Positions 42,401 through 52,623 are shown, numbered from the stretch's first letter. The stretch: DNA of 64,000 nucleotides from Triops longicaudatus (GCA_022885665.1 JAGQDJ010000056.1:231687-295686); one strand, 5' to 3'. Program-made: numbers and translations. Notes: generated by a model not told the origin, from the sequence alone.

Positions 42401-45400
42401 ACTGATGAATTAGAATCTATTCTGGCGTCCTAGAAATTTTTGCTTTGCTTAACACTAATTTTGTATTTTAACTTACCATGTAATTGCTAATTAACTATTA
42501 TTTATTATTTTTAATTAAAGTAGTAGTATTTTTAATCATAATTATTAATTATGAGCTTAAGTTATATTTTTAGTAACTGTAATGTAATAATCCCAGTTTG
42601 GCTGAACATAAAATGCAATTTACGTGAATGCACTATTAAGATATTAACTTTCAAAATTCGAACGTAACCTATCGATTTGTTTCCCTAGGGCCACAACATA
42701 CAGACACGCTTATTAGCGAATATTGCAGGAAGTTACTTAAGGTCCTACCATTAAAAAAATAAATAAAACGAAACTACCATTACGGAATTTTTAAAAATTA
42801 GGCCTTCTGTACTGAGCTTGTTTGATTTCCATTTTTACGTACAATAAAAAAGTAGCAAAAACTCAAATATACCATACAAATGTAACGGAAGCCTTTTCGA
42901 AATCAAACTCAATCAGTTGCAATAATTATCCTTAACGGTAACATAAATTTCGAAACGGTTTCTTTGATTTTTTAACCGTTTCTATGACATTTGACAATTT
43001 CACACGCTCTCATGAAAGGCTTGTTGATACCGTTGCCTTAAGTCAGACAAGTTAGTTTTTGTGACACTATCAGACGCAACTTCGCACTGCCCATGTGTTT
43101 TCGCCCATTTGCCCACGATTCCTCCCAGTGGCTTTGTAACACATATTTCTAAATTTAACACCACCTTTCGAAATAGCAATTGCAATTTATTATTAATGTC
43201 TTGTAAAGTAAACTACACTGCTACTGGCAACTGTAAATCAATGGTGTACTGCGCACAAACTAGTTAATCTACGTAGTAAATTATATGTAACGTAGTAAAG
43301 TACGTAAAAAATTGCATTCAATCATTCGTGTCATGGCCAAATACCAGAAATGAAAAGCGCGTTAAGTTATTGGACTGATTAATATTTGTAAGCATCGTAT
43401 GTCTGTTGTCGACAGGCGTTGTTTGTTGGATTACATCGCATTCCATAACGGTCCCAGCACCAATCATTCCCTTATTAGTCGGCAATGTGGCAAACAAAGA
43501 ATTGAGCTCACCCACGCGGGGCCAAACCTATTGTTCAACTTCAGGTGACATTTTCTCTCTCTTATTTCCTTGCTTCTATCTCTTGCTTAACAAACATAAA
43601 CTTCAACCAAAACAAAGAGCCTTTAATCACATGTTTTGGGGGTATGCTGTTGTATAGATCGGGACCTTTATTGCCCCCTTATGAATACAACGGATTCAAA
43701 GCTAAGCTTGTTTTCGAAAGCTTAAACGAAAATGTAACTTCCCCGGCTTTACCAAGTAAGTTGATAGTTTTCTTCCCTAAAAGCGTAACTTCCATTTTTG
43801 TCACTCCTCCATAAAGAAAGCCTGCTTTTAAGCATGCCGTTGCCTTTAGCGTTTTTTTTTTTCCTTTTTTCTCCTCCTTGCACCTACCCAAAAATAGCAA
43901 CACAAAGCGATAAAGTAAACAATATATTATGGTGATAGAATAGTGCTCTACATTGGAAACATTTCACTTTTTTGTTATAGTCTGTGAGCAGGCATTACTT
44001 TTTTCCCACGTTTTTACACTACAATACTAGAGAAGCTTCTATCCATGCAACTGTTAGAGAATTCTCTGGAATAATTGGCCTTGTCATGATAGCTACGAAA
44101 AAAAATCACTTTGTGGAAAACCATCATGTGGTGAAGAGATAGAAAAGAAAATATAAACAACTGAGCTCTAGTTATGTCAAACGAGATAGAGAGTAGTCAA
44201 CATAATTCTAGCGTTTAAACTATGTCACATAATGCGAATGGTAATTGGTCCACCTAGAATAATGTTGAAATAAAATAAAAATCCAAATGTCAATAATCAT
44301 CGTGGAAAATCCCGATATGTCATTCACCTCAGCAAAATTTTTCTCGTTAAAGATGGGTTCGTTTATTCATAAATATTACCATAACTCTCTCATTTCAATT
44401 ATTATTTCGCGTTGAAATTTTCTAAAGGTAGGTACGAAACATATATACAACAATAGACGCGAGCCTATATTTGGTTTTGAGAAAAAAAATAGAAACACGT
44501 GTACCTTTTTCTGTCAACTTTCCAGCTTGTCAGACACCTTCCAGTCTTCAACGATGGACAAATCGAAGTTCTTCATTAAATGAACTAATATGATTGCCAT
44601 AACGGATTTGAAGAAGCTTTTGATGAAAGTAACCTACATGGCAGTGTTGACTCCAAAATGTTATTTTGGTGGAATTTTCGTGAATGATTTTTGCAAACAC
44701 TAATACATTTCTTCCTTAAATTTTGTGATGACAAAGTCACTATGCATAAGAAAAGTAATTTTCTTCTCACACTTATTCGAAAAACTTCTTGAATAATTAT
44801 CCATGAGTCGACAAATGTCAGATTTTACCTTTTCATGCCAAAGGCTTCACTTTCCTACCGAGATTCATTGATTCCTACCGAGAATCTTTTTATGAAATAC
44901 AACAACAGCATATTTTTCAATAAGTCAATAAGTACAAGTAGCAACGCCAGAAAATTTCTGCTATGCATCTTGGTTAATTAATTGATTTAATTTTCTCTTC
45001 AAGCTTATTCACTGTTTTTAGTTATTTTAATTTCAGCAGCGAATTTACAAGAATTTTCTGATTTTATGAAGTGATATTTCATATTGATACTTTGAAAACC
45101 AATTTAATTTAAAAAATGGACTGTAAATTAGGAATTACTGTCCATTCACTTTCTTGGAATTCTTGTCACAGGAATATAATGGTTATAATGATGCCATCTG
45201 TGAGATCTTTTGAGAACTTACTTTCACTTGACCGTGACTTTCTAGGTAAATTCCCGGTATTTTCATAGTTAGTATAGACATGACTTGCCGTTATACAGGT
45301 ATGTCCCATAAAAGTAGATGTTAATGGAAGTCCTTAATAGTCAGAATCCATGCTGAATCCATGTTTTGAATTGGGAAGTAGAATCCACACTGACTTGACT

Positions 45401-48400
45401 GCAAAGTGGCCGTGGAGTAGATACGAGCAGCCAACAGGCTATCATAGAGATAGTGTATAGTCTGTGCTTGTTCTCGAGGTCCCCTCCCATTACAGGAAGG
45501 CGGGACATTTTTTTTTAAGACGGACGAGCCTGGAAGCAAAACAGCGTGGATACTTGGTCCGTAAAAGAAAGGAATTTTGTCGTCTCTGTACACTCTGTGG
45601 GTAAACTCGCCAGCGGCAGTCGATAATGTGACCAATACATGACATAGTTTGAGAAAAAAATCAACAAATGAGAAGTAGGTCCCGGTACTCACAACCTCCA
45701 GGGACTTTTCCCAATACAAGACAGCGACACCGCTTCCTCCGTGTGTGTGGGTATGTTACAGTGCCTAACAGCAGAGAGCGACCGAAGTCGAACGCAAAAC
45801 TATATAGAGAGGTGTACACCACAACACGAACAAACTAAATGTTAAATTTGAGACATGACATCTCAAAATGTACCTGACCGATTTCTTTTTACTTTTCATC
45901 ACATAACTTAGAAAAATCAAGTCGAGTACATAAGTTTTCCCGATTTCCTTTTTTCCGTACGATAAAAAAGTAACGAAAATTTAACCATAGTTTACAAATT
46001 TATTCACAGATTTTTAAATGAAAAACCCGAACAATTATAGTAGATATCCCCAACAACAACATTACTTCCAAAAAAAAAATGTTCGATTGTCGGGCCATCT
46101 TAAAAAAATTATCTATTACAATTTCCCCTGCAATTCTCCCGTAAGATGTTTGTGCATACCGGGGCCTTAATGCGACACGTACAAGAGTTAAAAGGGTCGA
46201 AAGCAACTATAGCAGTAAACTGTGCTGTTCTAAAACCAACCAAAAATTTAGCATACAAGCCAACCATAATTAGAGAATTGCTAAGGTATTTGATCCAAAT
46301 CGGGGTTACTACATTGGATTTCTACTGGAACGAAATTTATTCCAATTTTCATCAGTGTATCTGACTATAGAAATATCTTACAGCTTATTGCAACAAAGAA
46401 GTTGCTTCCAATCTAAGCGTACTTTCTGTAATACTCTTTCCACTAACTCAAGTTCATGAATGACATTTACGACAATTCCGTACTGTAGCATCCCTTAGAG
46501 CTTTTACTGTCATATGAACATAAAATATTTTGCTTAGAAGCATCGAATTCTCGACCACAGCCTCCGTTAGAGCGTCTGACCCACGCCGTGTGCGACTACG
46601 CTTTCAGGGCTTCCAACGGTCGCTCCGGCCATTGGAGTACTGCCGCTTCGGCGTGGAAAGTATGGCCGGCACCATGCACGATCGCTTTCCTGGGATCACC
46701 GGGCGATTTGGTCCAGCTGAGCATTTTCAACTATTTCCTCAGGTAATGAAAAAAGGGTAAAGCACTGTGAAGGTACTGGTACCTCTTAGCTGCCCATCTC
46801 TGCTATTTATCTTTACGCCTGGCACTTTCCACGGTGAAAAGCAGGCCGAGTAACAGTAAATAAAATAAACGCCTTAAAACTAAAAGAAAAAAATCCCTCT
46901 CTTTACTTGTACTCAGTGGTGAAGATTGTTCATCCTTTGTGGAAGTTCACGACGGGCCTTTGGACGTGCGATGGAATCCTTCCATTCCCAAGATCAAGCT
47001 GTGTAGTCCGGATGAAAAGACTACTCGAGATAAAACGGGCAAGTAAGCGAAAGATCCATCTTTCTTTCATTTTCGGGCTTTTTTCTTTGTTGCTGTCTAT
47101 TCATTCGGAGATGAAATGAATACGAGAGCCAGAACATGTACAGATAGCACAATAAAAAAGAAATAGAGAGCTATGAGCCGTGAACGCATTGAGTTACCGA
47201 GATTCGACTAGAGAAATATACACAAATGAAAACAAGCGAGATAATTACGCTAAATTAAAATATATGAAAATATGAAAAAAGACAAGTGCTGTGAGTTTTC
47301 GAGAATCTTCGGACGGTTTCAATTGTATTCAAGCACCTGTTAACTTCTATTTTATTTTAATTATGTAAGTTTGTTTGCTTATTTCAGGTTTCTTTTGGCA
47401 GATGTTTCTTTGGTTGTACTTTATTACTTTTAATCATTTTCTTTATAATCAGTACTTTTAATTTCGTTAAATGTTATTTTACCAAAATGACGACGTAAAG
47501 TTATGAGTAACTATGCGACCTTTATCCTTGTACGTTTGCATTTCATTCGTATGTATTAGTATTTAGTACATGTATTAGACAGATAATTAAATAGTTTTCT
47601 AATACAAATGTACATAGACGAATACTTAATAGACTATGTTACGGTTTGAAATGATTTTTGTAAGGTTCGGAAAGCCTTGGACTATTGTTTCTACCAATAC
47701 ATCAATGGTGGTACGATTTCGTTTGGATCCTAATCACAGCTTGGACCAGTTCCTAGACGGAGCTTTTGCGTTTCATAACGGTAAGAGCCCTTGAAGATAT
47801 TTGCCTACTGCTTCTGAAATATTCCAATCCATAACGTCCTACTATATGTTTTTCTTCCCCTTTTGTCCTCTTCTTTCGTCGCCCTTTCTTTCTTTTCCTG
47901 ATTTTTCCTTCTGTTTTTCTTCTTTTTTTACGTACCCAAAACTGGCCGTATTGATGGTGGGGGGATCAAAATGGAAATCGAAACGCTGTTCTGCTTTAAA
48001 AACAGAACGCAAAGAAGGCTTAAAACCGTCCGCGAATTTATGCGACGTCACTTTCGATGCCAGCCACACGGACAAATTCGGGACGTGGAAAGGAATCGGC
48101 CATAAAGACGAGCTATTTTGGAATGTCCAAGGGCCTTTAAGTTGCAATGCTACATTTCGACCCGCCAGCCATCAGGAAGTGACGATAACAGTAAGATAAA
48201 ACTAAACTTTGGCGAAGTCAAGTAAACTTAGCAGAACAAATGAAGAAAACGAGACATAAAATGTAACAAAGATGGGAATAAAAATAGACGATAGATTATC
48301 GATATAATGGACCAAGTTATAAAGAACTTACAGCTAAAGTAGACAGATTCTAATGTCTTGTGGTTTGCATACGTATAAAAGAACATCTAATATAATGAAC

Positions 48401-50538
48401 TTCTCATAAGCTTAACCGTTTTTTTCCGTTTACAAAGGGTTCTTTTTAACAAGATTCTGTATAATGTTCTTGCAAGAATTTAATGTTTGCTTTTGAATTT
48501 AATTTTTCCTGTTTTGACGAACAAGGTTGTTTACGCATTTTTTGTTTTTCCTAATTGCGTGAGTTAAGCTCATCGCTGTCTAGTGTCTTATTTATGATTG
48601 CTATTTACTGAACTCGTACCCGGAAATTAAAGTGTTAAATTACTTTTTTTCTGACAAAAAGGTTGCGAGCTTGCCTTACGAAGATAATTGCGTCACGCTA
48701 TGTACCGGCACCGGGTGTTGGTGTTCATCATTGAGCTACCCTTACAATTATGTGGCTATCTATGAAAGTACTGGCGGCCAATTTCTGTCCTGTTTATGTG
48801 GCAACGGCACGGTGAGGATTTTTTTTATCCAATGTTCTGTGCTTTATGAGTAAAAACATTTCACTCTCTTTTCCTTTTCTTTCTTATGCGCCTTCCGGAC
48901 TAAAGAAGACGATGCCTTTCAGCTTGAGTTCCAACAACCCACTAGTGGTGGTCCAATCCATCGCTAATTATGCGTGGTCAAAACGCGACTCGTTCCGCAT
49001 GACAATGAACTACGAATTCCTCGAACGCAGAATTGACTGCGGGCCAAGTATCATCACCACTGAAGCAGGTACTTACGTGTATAGAGCCAATGGGCTATAA
49101 AAGGGAACAATTGTGAAGAAATGTGGCTCTAGCAAGAGATTTTTTCCGTATTTTTTCCTGTCAGAATATATTATTTTTTCGAATTGTGGACTGGGTGTAA
49201 TTCATACATCGCCGTAATTTTCAGTGTTAAGAAAATTTACACAAATGCAGACATACCAATAATTGTTCCCTATTCATCTTGATTAGCAATTCTTCAGGGT
49301 ATTTGCACGGACTTGGGCGGAAGATTTAAATATTTAAAAAATATAACTCATGAATTTTCGTCACGCAATTTCTTGTTCGGTGTTCAAAGCTGTACCAACG
49401 TGGGGTAACTTTGAGCGTGTACTTGAAAAACGAAGCTTGTACAAACATCATGCAAGTAGAAATTCAGTAGCTTATTTGGTTTTACACGGTTTTCTAAAAA
49501 AGTCGTTTCATTTTTTCACCTTATACTCAGAAACTGTTCGAACTATAAGGAAACAGAGGAAAAGTTTTTTTTTCTATAATAACCCTAGTTGACGGTATTT
49601 CTAGTCTTTAGCTATAAAGACAATTGACATTTCAGTTCTCTATAGTACAATAATTTCAATAAGTAAGATCATTCTTTAACGTGTGGTATTTAAATATATT
49701 ATTTTCATCACGCAACAACTGCGCAATGAACCCTACTAAATGTCTGACGTACGGTTGTATTTTTTAGGCTCATTATCTTCAAAGGGCGTGTCCTCACAAC
49801 AAGTGCCTGCACAAATCCACTCTGTTTATTTCTTTCACACGTGCTTATGGATTGCGGAAGTACAACATGGCGAACAACTTTCAGCTATTGTGTCAACTGC
49901 TCAACAAGGTTAAAATTGTCGAAAATTGAACGAAAATTATGAATAGTTGATACACTGTTTATCCTCTGTAGGTGATTGCCTATCATGGAATATGACTTTC
50001 AATTTGTACTCGGACGAATTGCCATGGAAATCAGGACGTACTTTGGATACAGTGTGTCCTAACAAAATTCGAACAATGTTCGTAATGCCGCCACGAACGC
50101 CTCGAGTTGCTGTGAGGTAGAAATTAAAAGAATAAAATAAAAAATATTTATGTACTGTTTAGTATTGGTATTTTTTCTTAATCTTTTCTAGTATAAGATT
50201 TGCATTTTTTATTTGCTGTTATTTTTCTACTTCTTTTATAATACTTTATTTTTTGGATATAAAGAGCACTTAATAATATTCATTTAAATTCTGTACATAG
50301 GCTGATAAGTATGAGTACTGCTCCGGTGGATTACAGACTAGAATGGCAGACTTCGCATACGGCGGCTCCGACGCCGGAAGTGCAAAACGCGCTTTCGCCA
50401 CCCATATCTACTCCCTTTTCGAACTCCCATCGCAGTAATTCAAGTCAGGGCGTCTCGGCCCAAGCTTGGACTTGTGTGGCCCTCTTAGCAGTATTGACGA
50501 GTCTCCGGTTTGCCCACAGAAGCTCCGCGGCCAGATGA
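18305..50538 (+). CDS. Secreted or membrane-anchored five-CUB-domain protein (17 coding exons, 890 aa)
   Basis: Coding exons: 18305-18449, 18820-18987, 40593-40779, 41387-41572, 41863-41975, 42101-42278, 43416-43544, 43658-43755, 46538-46742, 46917-47042, 47665-47780, 48006-48190, 48662-48811, 48906-49068, 49768-49908, 49972-50116, 50301-50538. Total is 2,673 nt with every intron phase matching and GT donors throughout. The start is the first in-frame ATG after an upstream stop. Layout: signal peptide about 1-35, Cys-rich module 61-106, CUB-like domains at about 106-247, 277-389, 420-548, 563-700 and 707-829, Ser/Thr/Pro-rich linker about 830-866, hydrophobic C-terminus 867-883. About ten N-glycosylation sequons are visible. 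CUB domains bind proteins or glycans outside the cell; no enzyme domain is present, so an adhesion, receptor or extracellular-matrix role is inferred. I do not recognise a named orthologue. Exons 2, 12 and 14 have alternative acceptors in frame. Confidence 0.88.
18820..18987 (+). other. CUB gene exon 2: N-terminal cysteine-rich module
   Basis: Encodes residues 49-104. Eleven cysteines occur between Cys61 and Cys106: a CxC (61, 63), CACC (74-77), CHC (83-85), CTQC (93-96), then Cys102 and Cys106, the last from exon 3. The spacing does not match EGF, LDLR-A or sushi modules that I know. The acceptor is CTGAAG at 18,819. An upstream TAG acceptor at 18,786 would add eleven in-frame residues, but that extra stretch has intron-like AT-rich composition. 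Confidence 0.75.
24060..24570. repeat. Degenerate hexamer-like clusters (AAGTCCAACTC-type)
   Basis: Two clusters, about 24,065-24,205 and 24,415-24,565, are filled with variants of AAGTCCAACTC, CAACTCCAAGTCC and AAGTTCAACTC. The six-base rhythm of CAAGTC/CAACTC/CAAATC is unlike the flanking sequence. They lie inside intron 2 and look like decayed minisatellite sequence. Confidence 0.4.
26740..27240. repeat. Scattered ATTTCTGCAAGTA / ATTTCTGTAAGTA words
   Basis: At least eight variants of ATTTCTG followed by YAAGTA or CAAT occur over 500 bp, for example pairs around 26,890-26,930 and 27,190-27,215. Spacing is irregular, so this is either a very old tandem array or clustered binding-site-like words. 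Confidence 0.35.
28082..28290. repeat. Degenerate array of ACCGAAAAGTGGTAATTAA-type units
   Basis: TGACCGAAAAGTG, AAAAGTGGTAATTAA, AACCGAAAATTG and GACCGAAAAGTGGTAATTAA recur in the same orientation. The array begins next to a dispersed 23-base word (28,100-28,122) that is found again in COX11 intron 1. Confidence 0.5.
28100..28122 (+). repeat. Dispersed 23-base word, copy 1
   Basis: This stretch, containing GAGCAAAGCTCACGCCG, is identical over 23 bases to 53,722-53,744, and the match continues with one mismatch into an A-rich tail. It is probably the preserved part of an interspersed element. Confidence 0.65.
35567..35590 (+). repeat. Poly-A run of 24
   Basis: Twenty-four consecutive A residues follow TTCTGC. 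It could be a simple slippage tract or the tail of a retrotransposed element, but I cannot recognise a retroelement body upstream. Confidence 0.85.
37037..37062 (+). repeat. (GA)13 microsatellite
   Basis: A perfect 13-copy GA dinucleotide repeat within intron 2 of the CUB gene. Confidence 0.95.
38236..38290. repeat. (ATTT)n-rich tract
   Basis: Interrupted TTTA/TTTTA units produce an almost pure A/T stretch in intron 2. Confidence 0.8.
38850..39035. repeat. Degenerate duplicated unit, GCCCATAAGACGTCCAGC type
   Basis: Copy 1 at about 38,818-38,857 (AACGTGTAATTTGCCCATAA, then AGCTAGAC) and copy 2 at about 38,984-39,024 (AATATCTAATTCGCCATAAG, then AGCTAGACCGGGGCC) align over about 40 bases. A related GTGTAATTAGCCCATAATGG lies at about 36,597-36,616. 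ACCGGGGCCTTAA recurs near 46,158-46,170. These are diverged interspersed repeat fragments. Confidence 0.4.
40593..41975 (+). other. CUB gene exons 3-5: CUB domain 1
   Basis: Residues 105-266 are split over three exons (40593-40779, 41387-41572, 41863-41975). The domain starts CNVTLDAKELW, has the C-x-F/Y-x-F core as SCWFRFQP, a central CEEGSLQL block, SLCGLNERFTPP, and ends FRVQSSHHRPRFMAHFSF, the typical aromatic closing strand of CUB domains (around residue 245). The acceptor before exon 4 is TTAAAG, and no other AG in that frame can be used because of an in-frame TAA just upstream. Confidence 0.8.
42101..43755 (+). other. CUB gene exons 6-8: CUB domain 2
   Basis: Residues 267-401 (42101-42278, 43416-43544, 43658-43755). 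This is the most canonical CUB: SPGYPGLYPPYVNCHYHV (residues 288-305) matches the S-P-x-Y-P-x-x-Y-P-x-x-x-x-C-x-Y/W signature. It is followed by LDYIAFHNGP and a CG-x block, and closes with NGFKAKLVFES. The preceding CDWVFQDTVCLKEPDGC adds a short cysteine pair. No Ca-binding acidic triad is obvious. Confidence 0.88.
43756..46537 (+). other. CUB gene intron 8 (2.8 kb)
   Basis: Donor GTAAGT and acceptor TGCTTAG, phase 1 on both sides. It is mostly AT-rich. A GC-richer patch at about 45,340-45,810 carries a minus-strand open frame of 132 codons, listed separately as a weak candidate. ACCGGGGCCTTAA near 46,158 links it to the dispersed repeat at 39.0 kb. Confidence 0.7.
45321..45719 (-). CDS. 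Candidate nested open frame, 132 codons, unrecognised
   Basis: This minus-strand frame lies inside intron 8 of the CUB gene. Its composition is less AT-rich than the surrounding intron. Upstream on the same strand is CTCTATATAG (near 45,800), about 85 bases before the ATG, a possible TATA element. The predicted product has a hydrophobic stretch near residues 14-35 and no motif I recognise. It could be a nested gene, an exon of an unseen transcript, a transposon remnant or a chance frame. Chance is the more likely reading. Confidence 0.15.
   Translation of the reverse strand: MYWEKSLEVVSTGTYFSFVDFFLKLCHVLVTLSTAAGEFTHRVYRDDKIPFFYGPSIHAVLLPGSSVLKKNVPPSCNGRGPREQAQTIHYLYDSLLAARIYSTATLQSSQCGFYFPIQNMDSAWILTIKDFH
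46538..47780 (+). other. CUB gene exons 9-11: CUB-like domain 3
   Basis: Residues 402-550 (46538-46742, 46917-47042, 47665-47780). It starts CDYAFRASNGRSGHW at residue 420, has C-T-I-A-F then GSPGDLVQLSIFNYFL, the acidic turn SGEDCSSFVEVHDGP (470-484), IKLCSPDE, and ends DGAFAFHN. The order C...C/F-E-V-x-D-G...C is typical of CUB. There is no S-P-x-Y-P motif, so the first strands are divergent. The acceptor before exon 11 is TGTAAG. Confidence 0.78.
48006..49068 (+). other. CUB gene exons 12-14: CUB-like domain 4
   Basis: Residues 551-716 (48006-48190, 48662-48811, 48906-49068). CDVTFDASHTDKFGTWKGIG opens the domain at residue 563. LSCNATFRP follows, then a cysteine-dense insert CVTLCTGTGCWC (about 620-635), NYVAIYESTGG, LSCLCGNGT and a closing MTMNYEFLE. 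The CTGTGCWC insert is unusual for CUB. Exon 12 could instead begin 8 bases downstream of a second phase-compatible AAAG, and exon 14 could begin at 48,909, changing one to three residues. Exons 13 and 14 both use AAG acceptors. Confidence 0.75.
48288..48459. mobile_element. Tigger-like MITE (about 172 bp) inside CUB gene intron 12
   Basis: The left end ATAGATTATCGATATAATGG and the right end, read in reverse complement, CAGAATCTTGTTAAAAAGAA fit the terminal pattern of the 172 bp element at 56,760. TA follows the right end. It occupies about a third of the 471 bp intron and leaves both splice sites intact. Confidence 0.5.
49069..50538 (+). other. CUB gene exons 15-17: CUB-like domain 5 and C-terminal tail
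   Basis: Exons 49768-49908, 49972-50116 and 50301-50538. Domain 5 begins CGPSIITTEAG in exon 14 (residue 707) and runs through HTCLWIAEVQHGEQLS, GDCLSWNMTFNLY, VCPNKIRTMFV and RVAVRLIS to VDYRLEWQT (about 829). Then comes a Ser/Thr/Pro-rich linker and AWTCVALLAVLTSLRFA (867-883) before HRSSAAR and TGA. A short terminal hydrophobic stretch with small residues before it (Asn853-Ser860) suits a GPI signal; a short single-pass anchor is the alternative. Confidence 0.78.
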
Positions 50539-50787
50539 GAAGGAATCTGTGTCAAGTGCGAGAGAAACCGGGGCTCAAAGGACTGAAACAATTGTCAGTA
50601 CGATGTTGTGTTGTGTACAGCATAAAGAGAAGCGATTTATGACGAGATTTAGTTCTGCCCACCCTCAACTTGCGGGTGAATAAGAACATGCGTTGTTTTT
50701 AGCGCAAGTGCGTCTGTAATGAAGAAAAAAAAGAATAATAATGGTACGAAAGCCTTAAGGAAGCATGAGAGCTAACGAGAGATCACT

Positions 50788-50793
50788 AATAAA
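50788..50793 (+). terminator. Polyadenylation signal of the CUB gene
   Basis: AATAAA lies 250 bases after the TGA stop at 50,538. This is the first canonical hexamer downstream of the coding sequence, so the 3' UTR is probably about 270 nt. Confidence 0.55.
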
Positions 50794-52600
50794 TACAATT
50801 ATAAAGTCTCGTAGAAACGTTCATTTCTTCCTTTCACTACTTAACATTCCGACCAGGTTTCTTACCATAACAATTTAACCTTCTGATACTTTACAAAACT
50901 TTAGACAGTTTTCATTGCCTGAAGAGACTTCATCGAAATCACTCCAGATCACTCCAGATTAGGTTAATATATGGCTGTAGTGAGGTAAAAGAATTCAGAG
51001 ACTAGTACGGAGAAAAGGTTAAGATCATCCCTTTTAACCCGTTTGTTACAGCTTTCTAAAGCCTCCATGGGACAAGAGGGTTAGGCAAAATTTCTTGTAA
51101 CAGCGGGATCTATGACGAAAAGACTAGGCAATATAAAGAGATACGAAGAGGAAATTTGTCGATTTTTTACATTCCTGAACTGAGACCTGGCACGAAATTT
51201 TGAAATAACGTTAACAAGGATCAGAGTAATGAGGATTAATTATCATTACTATAACCAATTTATTACTCTATTAAAATAGGCTACTTATAAGTTAGTTATG
51301 CTTGATCCTGAATATAATGGGACATAATTCCCACGATAATACCTTAAGCAACGGTGTAACTTATTATGCTAGATACAGTACAAAATACGAAACAAGTAAA
51401 GTAAATTTTTGTTTTATGCAGCAATTCCCACTTCACGGTCAGCACATTCTGTTTACAAACTTATGACTGATTTACTGAGTATTATTTGTATCAACAATGG
51501 AATTACTTGTAATCGATATGTTTTTATCAGTGATAATGATCATAACGTATGGGCCGTACTGCTTTTTTTCACAGCCAATCAGCAAGTGGTACGGGTAAAT
51601 ATAACATTACAACCTATCGGCAAGTGGTACAGCTCCTTTCTCCCTCGACTTTTCTGATAGCAGACGTTTACACAGTAGCCCGCTCACTATACTATTACGT
51701 GGAAGAATGTGAAGAACCTGCGAGAAGATCCCAGGAGTTGGTAGGCGTTTTGTTCGCGGCACAGGGAATAAAATGACAAAAAAATTTTTGAAAGAGAATT
51801 GAAAAGGAGAAAAGCAAGGAAAAAGTGACCCTGAAAACAAAGCAGAAATATAAAAGAGAAGGGAGATGCAGAAAAAATTTAAGGAACGGATAAATAAAAG
51901 AAGGGAAAAAGTAGAAAACTAGAGAGATTTGTAAGATGAGACGAGCGAAAAGAAAACAAAATAATTTTAAAAAAATGCAGTTAAGCATGTACGGGGTGCA
52001 AAAATAACAAAGCAAAGACAAAAAAAAGTAAATTATAAAAAAAATCGAAGTAGGGATACGTGAACAACAATGACGAGCACAGCAAATTCTCATTGTATGC
52101 GTAAAAAAATCGTGTAAACACGCGACAAACTTGCTGACACGTGCTAAGGTACCTCCTATTCTCCCCGAGTTATTCCACTTTCACAACTAGCCAAACCGTG
52201 GCAATTCTCCTGCCGCAAGCAAAATTCCCTTATTTCACTACCCCTATCACCGCAGCAAAAACCTACACAACGTACAGACGCCCCCCGAGCTAAAGTGGCA
52301 CGTGAGGTCCACCACGCCAAACGAAATTATAAGTTGTGAATGTCCTTTAAGGGTTTGCCCAGTTACTGACATTATTTGGCATTCATCGGAGGAGCTGCCA
52401 CCTAGCCAGCACCCAGATACATTAGGAGTTGATTGGCTACAAGCCGCTAGGTGGCTGGTCGTTTCAGTTTGTTTACCTTTCTGCACGTGAAAACATTTGC
52501 CGACTGGGAATTTTAATAATTTTGTAAAACTAAAGGCTCTTATATAAAAAACACGGTAATTGTCTTGTATTATGAATTATTTATATTGAAATTTATTTGT
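50794..52600. other. Intergenic region between the CUB gene and COX11
   Basis: No supportable gene. It includes a roughly 300-base strongly purine-biased + strand at about 51,765-52,060, which creates a spurious 132-codon minus-strand frame. A GC-richer stretch at 52,240-52,490 carries an inverted CCAAT and a 10-base inverted repeat. Confidence 0.6.
52397..52455. promoter_or_regulatory. Inverted repeat and CCAAT element upstream of COX11
   Basis: GCCACCTAGC at 52,397-52,406 and its exact reverse complement GCTAGGTGGC at 52,446-52,455 flank GATTGGCT (about 52,430-52,437), an inverted CCAAT box. The region is GC-richer than its surroundings and lies about 250 bases before the COX11 start codon. 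A promoter role is inferred from position and motif only. Confidence 0.35.
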
Positions 52601-52623
52601 TTTTCTTAATTGCTATAGGACGT

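Noticed and set aside
46530..46760. Plus-strand frame across exon 9 beginning MLRSIEFSTT
   Set aside because: It is the wrong frame. The phase carried from exon 8 selects the frame that gives CDYAFRASNG and LVQLSIFNYFL, which continues into exon 10 as a CUB domain.
51695..52093. 132-codon open frame on the minus strand, Phe/Leu-rich
   Set aside because: It is produced by the polypurine + strand; repeated Phe/Leu/Ser is expected from T/C-rich codons and does not indicate a membrane protein.
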